A stretch of DNA of 10,650 nucleotides from Echinostoma caproni (taxonomy: Eukaryota; Platyhelminthes; Trematoda; Plagiorchiida; Echinostomatidae), in assembly GCA_900618425.1 (NCBI GenBank), contig UZAN01039769.1, forward strand, positions 79,188-89,837, read 5' to 3'. How positions within the stretch are numbered: position 1 is the first letter of the stretch; the number at the start of each line of letters is the position of its first letter. Positions 9,736 through 10,650 of the stretch are shown here, one piece after another. A model generated the notes under the pieces. It was given only the letters and a program-made list of their open reading frames with translations. It was not told where the DNA came from and did not search any database. A program made the position numbers and the translations under genes.

Positions 9736-10330
9736 AACTTTTCTTTCTATGCCAGAATACAAGCATAAACCTGTGAGAGAGTTGAAGTGAATTGTATCAC
9801 TGACATAGCGCCTCCATTTCAGTTATCAACGTCTCTCACCACATGAATCCATGATGATGACGATTACACAAACAATGGTAATAAATCAAAAGATACACTT
9901 GACGTCAGGGGAAATAATGAACTAATGTGGAGTAATGTTAAAACACCTACTGAATATTCATCCCTTGGGGTGCTTCAAGAATGTTGGAATTGACTTATAG
10001 TGCAGGTCTTTTTAACAAATCCACAGAGCATCATAGTCTGCGAGTGCTTCTTCCTTACATCCCAAGAAGCGTGTGTGAGGACGGATTAGAGAAGGTAGAC
10101 CACCACCTCCTCATTCGGCCGCAAGAAAAGGAGTTCGTAGAAACAGAAGTACTTTATACGTTTCAGCGGTATTTGTAGGAAATGAGAATATTCCATAGTC
10201 TGGGACAAATCATAAAAACAAGGATAGCCAGATTCAGATGATTGGTCAGAAGCGGCAACCAAGCAAGGGGATGAATAACAATTTAGACAACCAATCATTT
10301 CAAATGTGCCATTCCTCCATTAGCGATAGT
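9736..10330. other. Spacer between the two LINE copies
   Basis: No gene is recognised. A 65-codon plus frame (9981-10178) and a 70-codon minus frame (10086-10298) overlap and look accidental. A 9-base inverted pair, ATGATTGGT (10238-10246) and ACCAATCAT (10290-10298), lies 43 bases apart. Part of the left side may be unrecognised, strongly diverged reverse transcriptase of copy A. Confidence 0.4.
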
Positions 10331-10347
10331 TTTTCAGTTTTCAGTTT
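10331..10347 (-). repeat. Tandem heptamer at the LINE 3' terminus
   Basis: On the plus strand TTTTCAG occurs twice in immediate succession (10331-10337 and 10338-10344), followed by TTT. On the element's own strand this is CTGAAAA repeated at its very end. Copy A has one exact unit (8952-8958) next to a degenerate one (8945-8951, ATTTCAA). RTE-clade elements are known to end in short tandem repeats instead of long poly(A), so this probably marks the true terminus. Two units alone would be weak evidence; the position at the shared boundary strengthens it. Confidence 0.6.
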
Positions 10348-10442
10348 GAACAACAATTAACCATGCACTATAGTGCACCGGTTTTGGTTGCTGTCTTTTG
10401 GCTGCCCATTGGGATGAAGAATAGGAGAAGTACAAGAAAGTT
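10338..10442 (-). repeat. 3' untranslated tail of LINE copy B (pair with 8952-9056)
   Basis: The direct repeat partner of the copy A tail, about 80 percent identical. The intact order in copy B (coding end, stop at 10482, about 40 bases of extra 3' sequence, then this block) shows what copy A has lost. A 75-codon minus frame across 10334-10561 overlaps it, but only as a shadow of the repeat. Confidence 0.85.
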
Positions 10443-10481
10443 GAAAGTGGAGTCGAAAAGAAAATGGAGAAGTTCAGTGGT

Positions 10482-10650
10482 CTAAGGTTGCAAGGAAATT
10501 GAGGAGATGCACGAACGCCACTGTTTACGACACCCAGCCATATCGCTGTGTCTCTAACCATCGGTTACGATCATCCTGAGGAAACCAGCCAGAGAGCCTA
10601 ACAGGACCTATGTGACCCAGTTTCCTGGCGAGGGTTTTCATACCCTCGTG
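10482..10650 (-). pseudogene. C-terminal end of RTE-like LINE ORF2, one frameshift
   Basis: From the right edge the minus strand reads GMKTLARK, LGHIGPVRLSGW, then DDRNRWLET (its last codon at 10549-10551). After a frame change between 10545 and 10549 it continues DMAGCRKQWRSC and ends at a TAG at 10482-10484. The R-L-x-G-W, R-W-L-E-T and D-M-A-x-x-R-x-Q-W-R-S-C signatures are the usual end of fluke RTE-like polyproteins, where the middle of the last signature is normally unbroken from W-L-E-T. The shift therefore looks like a small indel in this copy. I see no other stop in this piece. The function of this C-terminal region is not well defined. The fragment is not expressed as a gene in its own right. 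Confidence 0.87.

Larger units (their letters stand above)
10338..10650 (-). mobile_element. RTE-like LINE copy B, 3' end only, runs off the window
   Basis: The second copy of the same kind of retrotransposon, same orientation as copy A. Read on the minus strand it holds the last 55 or so codons of the polyprotein (10650-10482), then about 144 bases of 3' untranslated sequence ending at 10338. The right edge of the window cuts it, so its reverse transcriptase, if present, lies beyond 10650. The 3' ends of copies A and B are 1386 bases apart. The C-terminal motifs are more intact than any coding part of copy A and contain no in-frame stop before a single frameshift. Confidence 0.87.

Noticed and set aside
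9655..9824. Open minus-strand frame of about 55 codons just upstream of the LINE polymerase box
   Set aside because: It is in a different frame from the recognised polymerase motifs and shows no expected upstream reverse transcriptase motif such as Q-G-x-P-L-S-P. I cannot tell diverged LINE sequence from chance.
10334..10561. 75-codon minus-strand frame at the right end as a separate gene
   Set aside because: It lies across the 3' tail and the coding end of LINE copy B in another frame, so it is a shadow of the retrotransposon.
1..10650. CRISPR arrays, prokaryotic operons, phage or plasmid modules
   Set aside because: No regularly spaced repeats, ribosome-binding-site-led gene series or long frames exist. 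The LINE fragments place the window in an animal genome.

Overview
The window looks like non-coding nuclear DNA from a flatworm, most likely a trematode (fluke). The base composition is visibly AT-rich, CpG dinucleotides are common, no open frame is longer than about 120 codons, and nothing resembles a bacterial or viral gene arrangement. The one clear identification is two pieces of RTE-like non-LTR retrotransposon (LINE) at the right end. Their translated motifs are the type seen in schistosome and other fluke genomes, where SR2 and Perere-3 are known RTE members. The species and the exact repeat subfamily cannot be fixed from the sequence alone.

Layout. Bases 1-8951 hold no gene I can recognise. 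They contain unassigned AT-rich DNA with a few local structures: a TA-rich tract (about 1300-1328), an 18-bp near-palindrome (1471-1488), a G-rich minus-strand tract able to form a quadruplex (5983-6002), an 11-bp hairpin (6546-6574), a 30-base strictly alternating purine-pyrimidine run (7776-7805) and a GC-rich palindrome (8015-8029). Two stretches (about 1687-2237 on plus and about 6703-7540 on minus) have overlapping open frames that could be decayed repeats or unrecognised exons, but they match no family I know.

Bases 8952 to about 9735 are LINE copy A on the minus strand. It has the 3' part of the reverse transcriptase, including the catalytic motif in mutated form, and the downstream C-terminal region, all in one reading frame broken by four in-frame stops. 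It then jumps directly to the element's 3' untranslated tail. Bases 10338-10650 are LINE copy B, also on the minus strand: the last part of the same open frame, its stop, and the same 3' tail. Copy B runs off the right edge. The two tails are about 80 percent identical over about 100 bases and end at the same point, next to a short tandem heptamer. Copy A lacks about 300 bp that lie between its last recognisable codons and its tail.

Both copies are dead fragments, so the window has no working pathway or operon. I found no convincing undescribed system. The most informative observations are the paired LINE ends, the internal deletion in copy A, and the heptamer tail that marks the element's 3' terminus.
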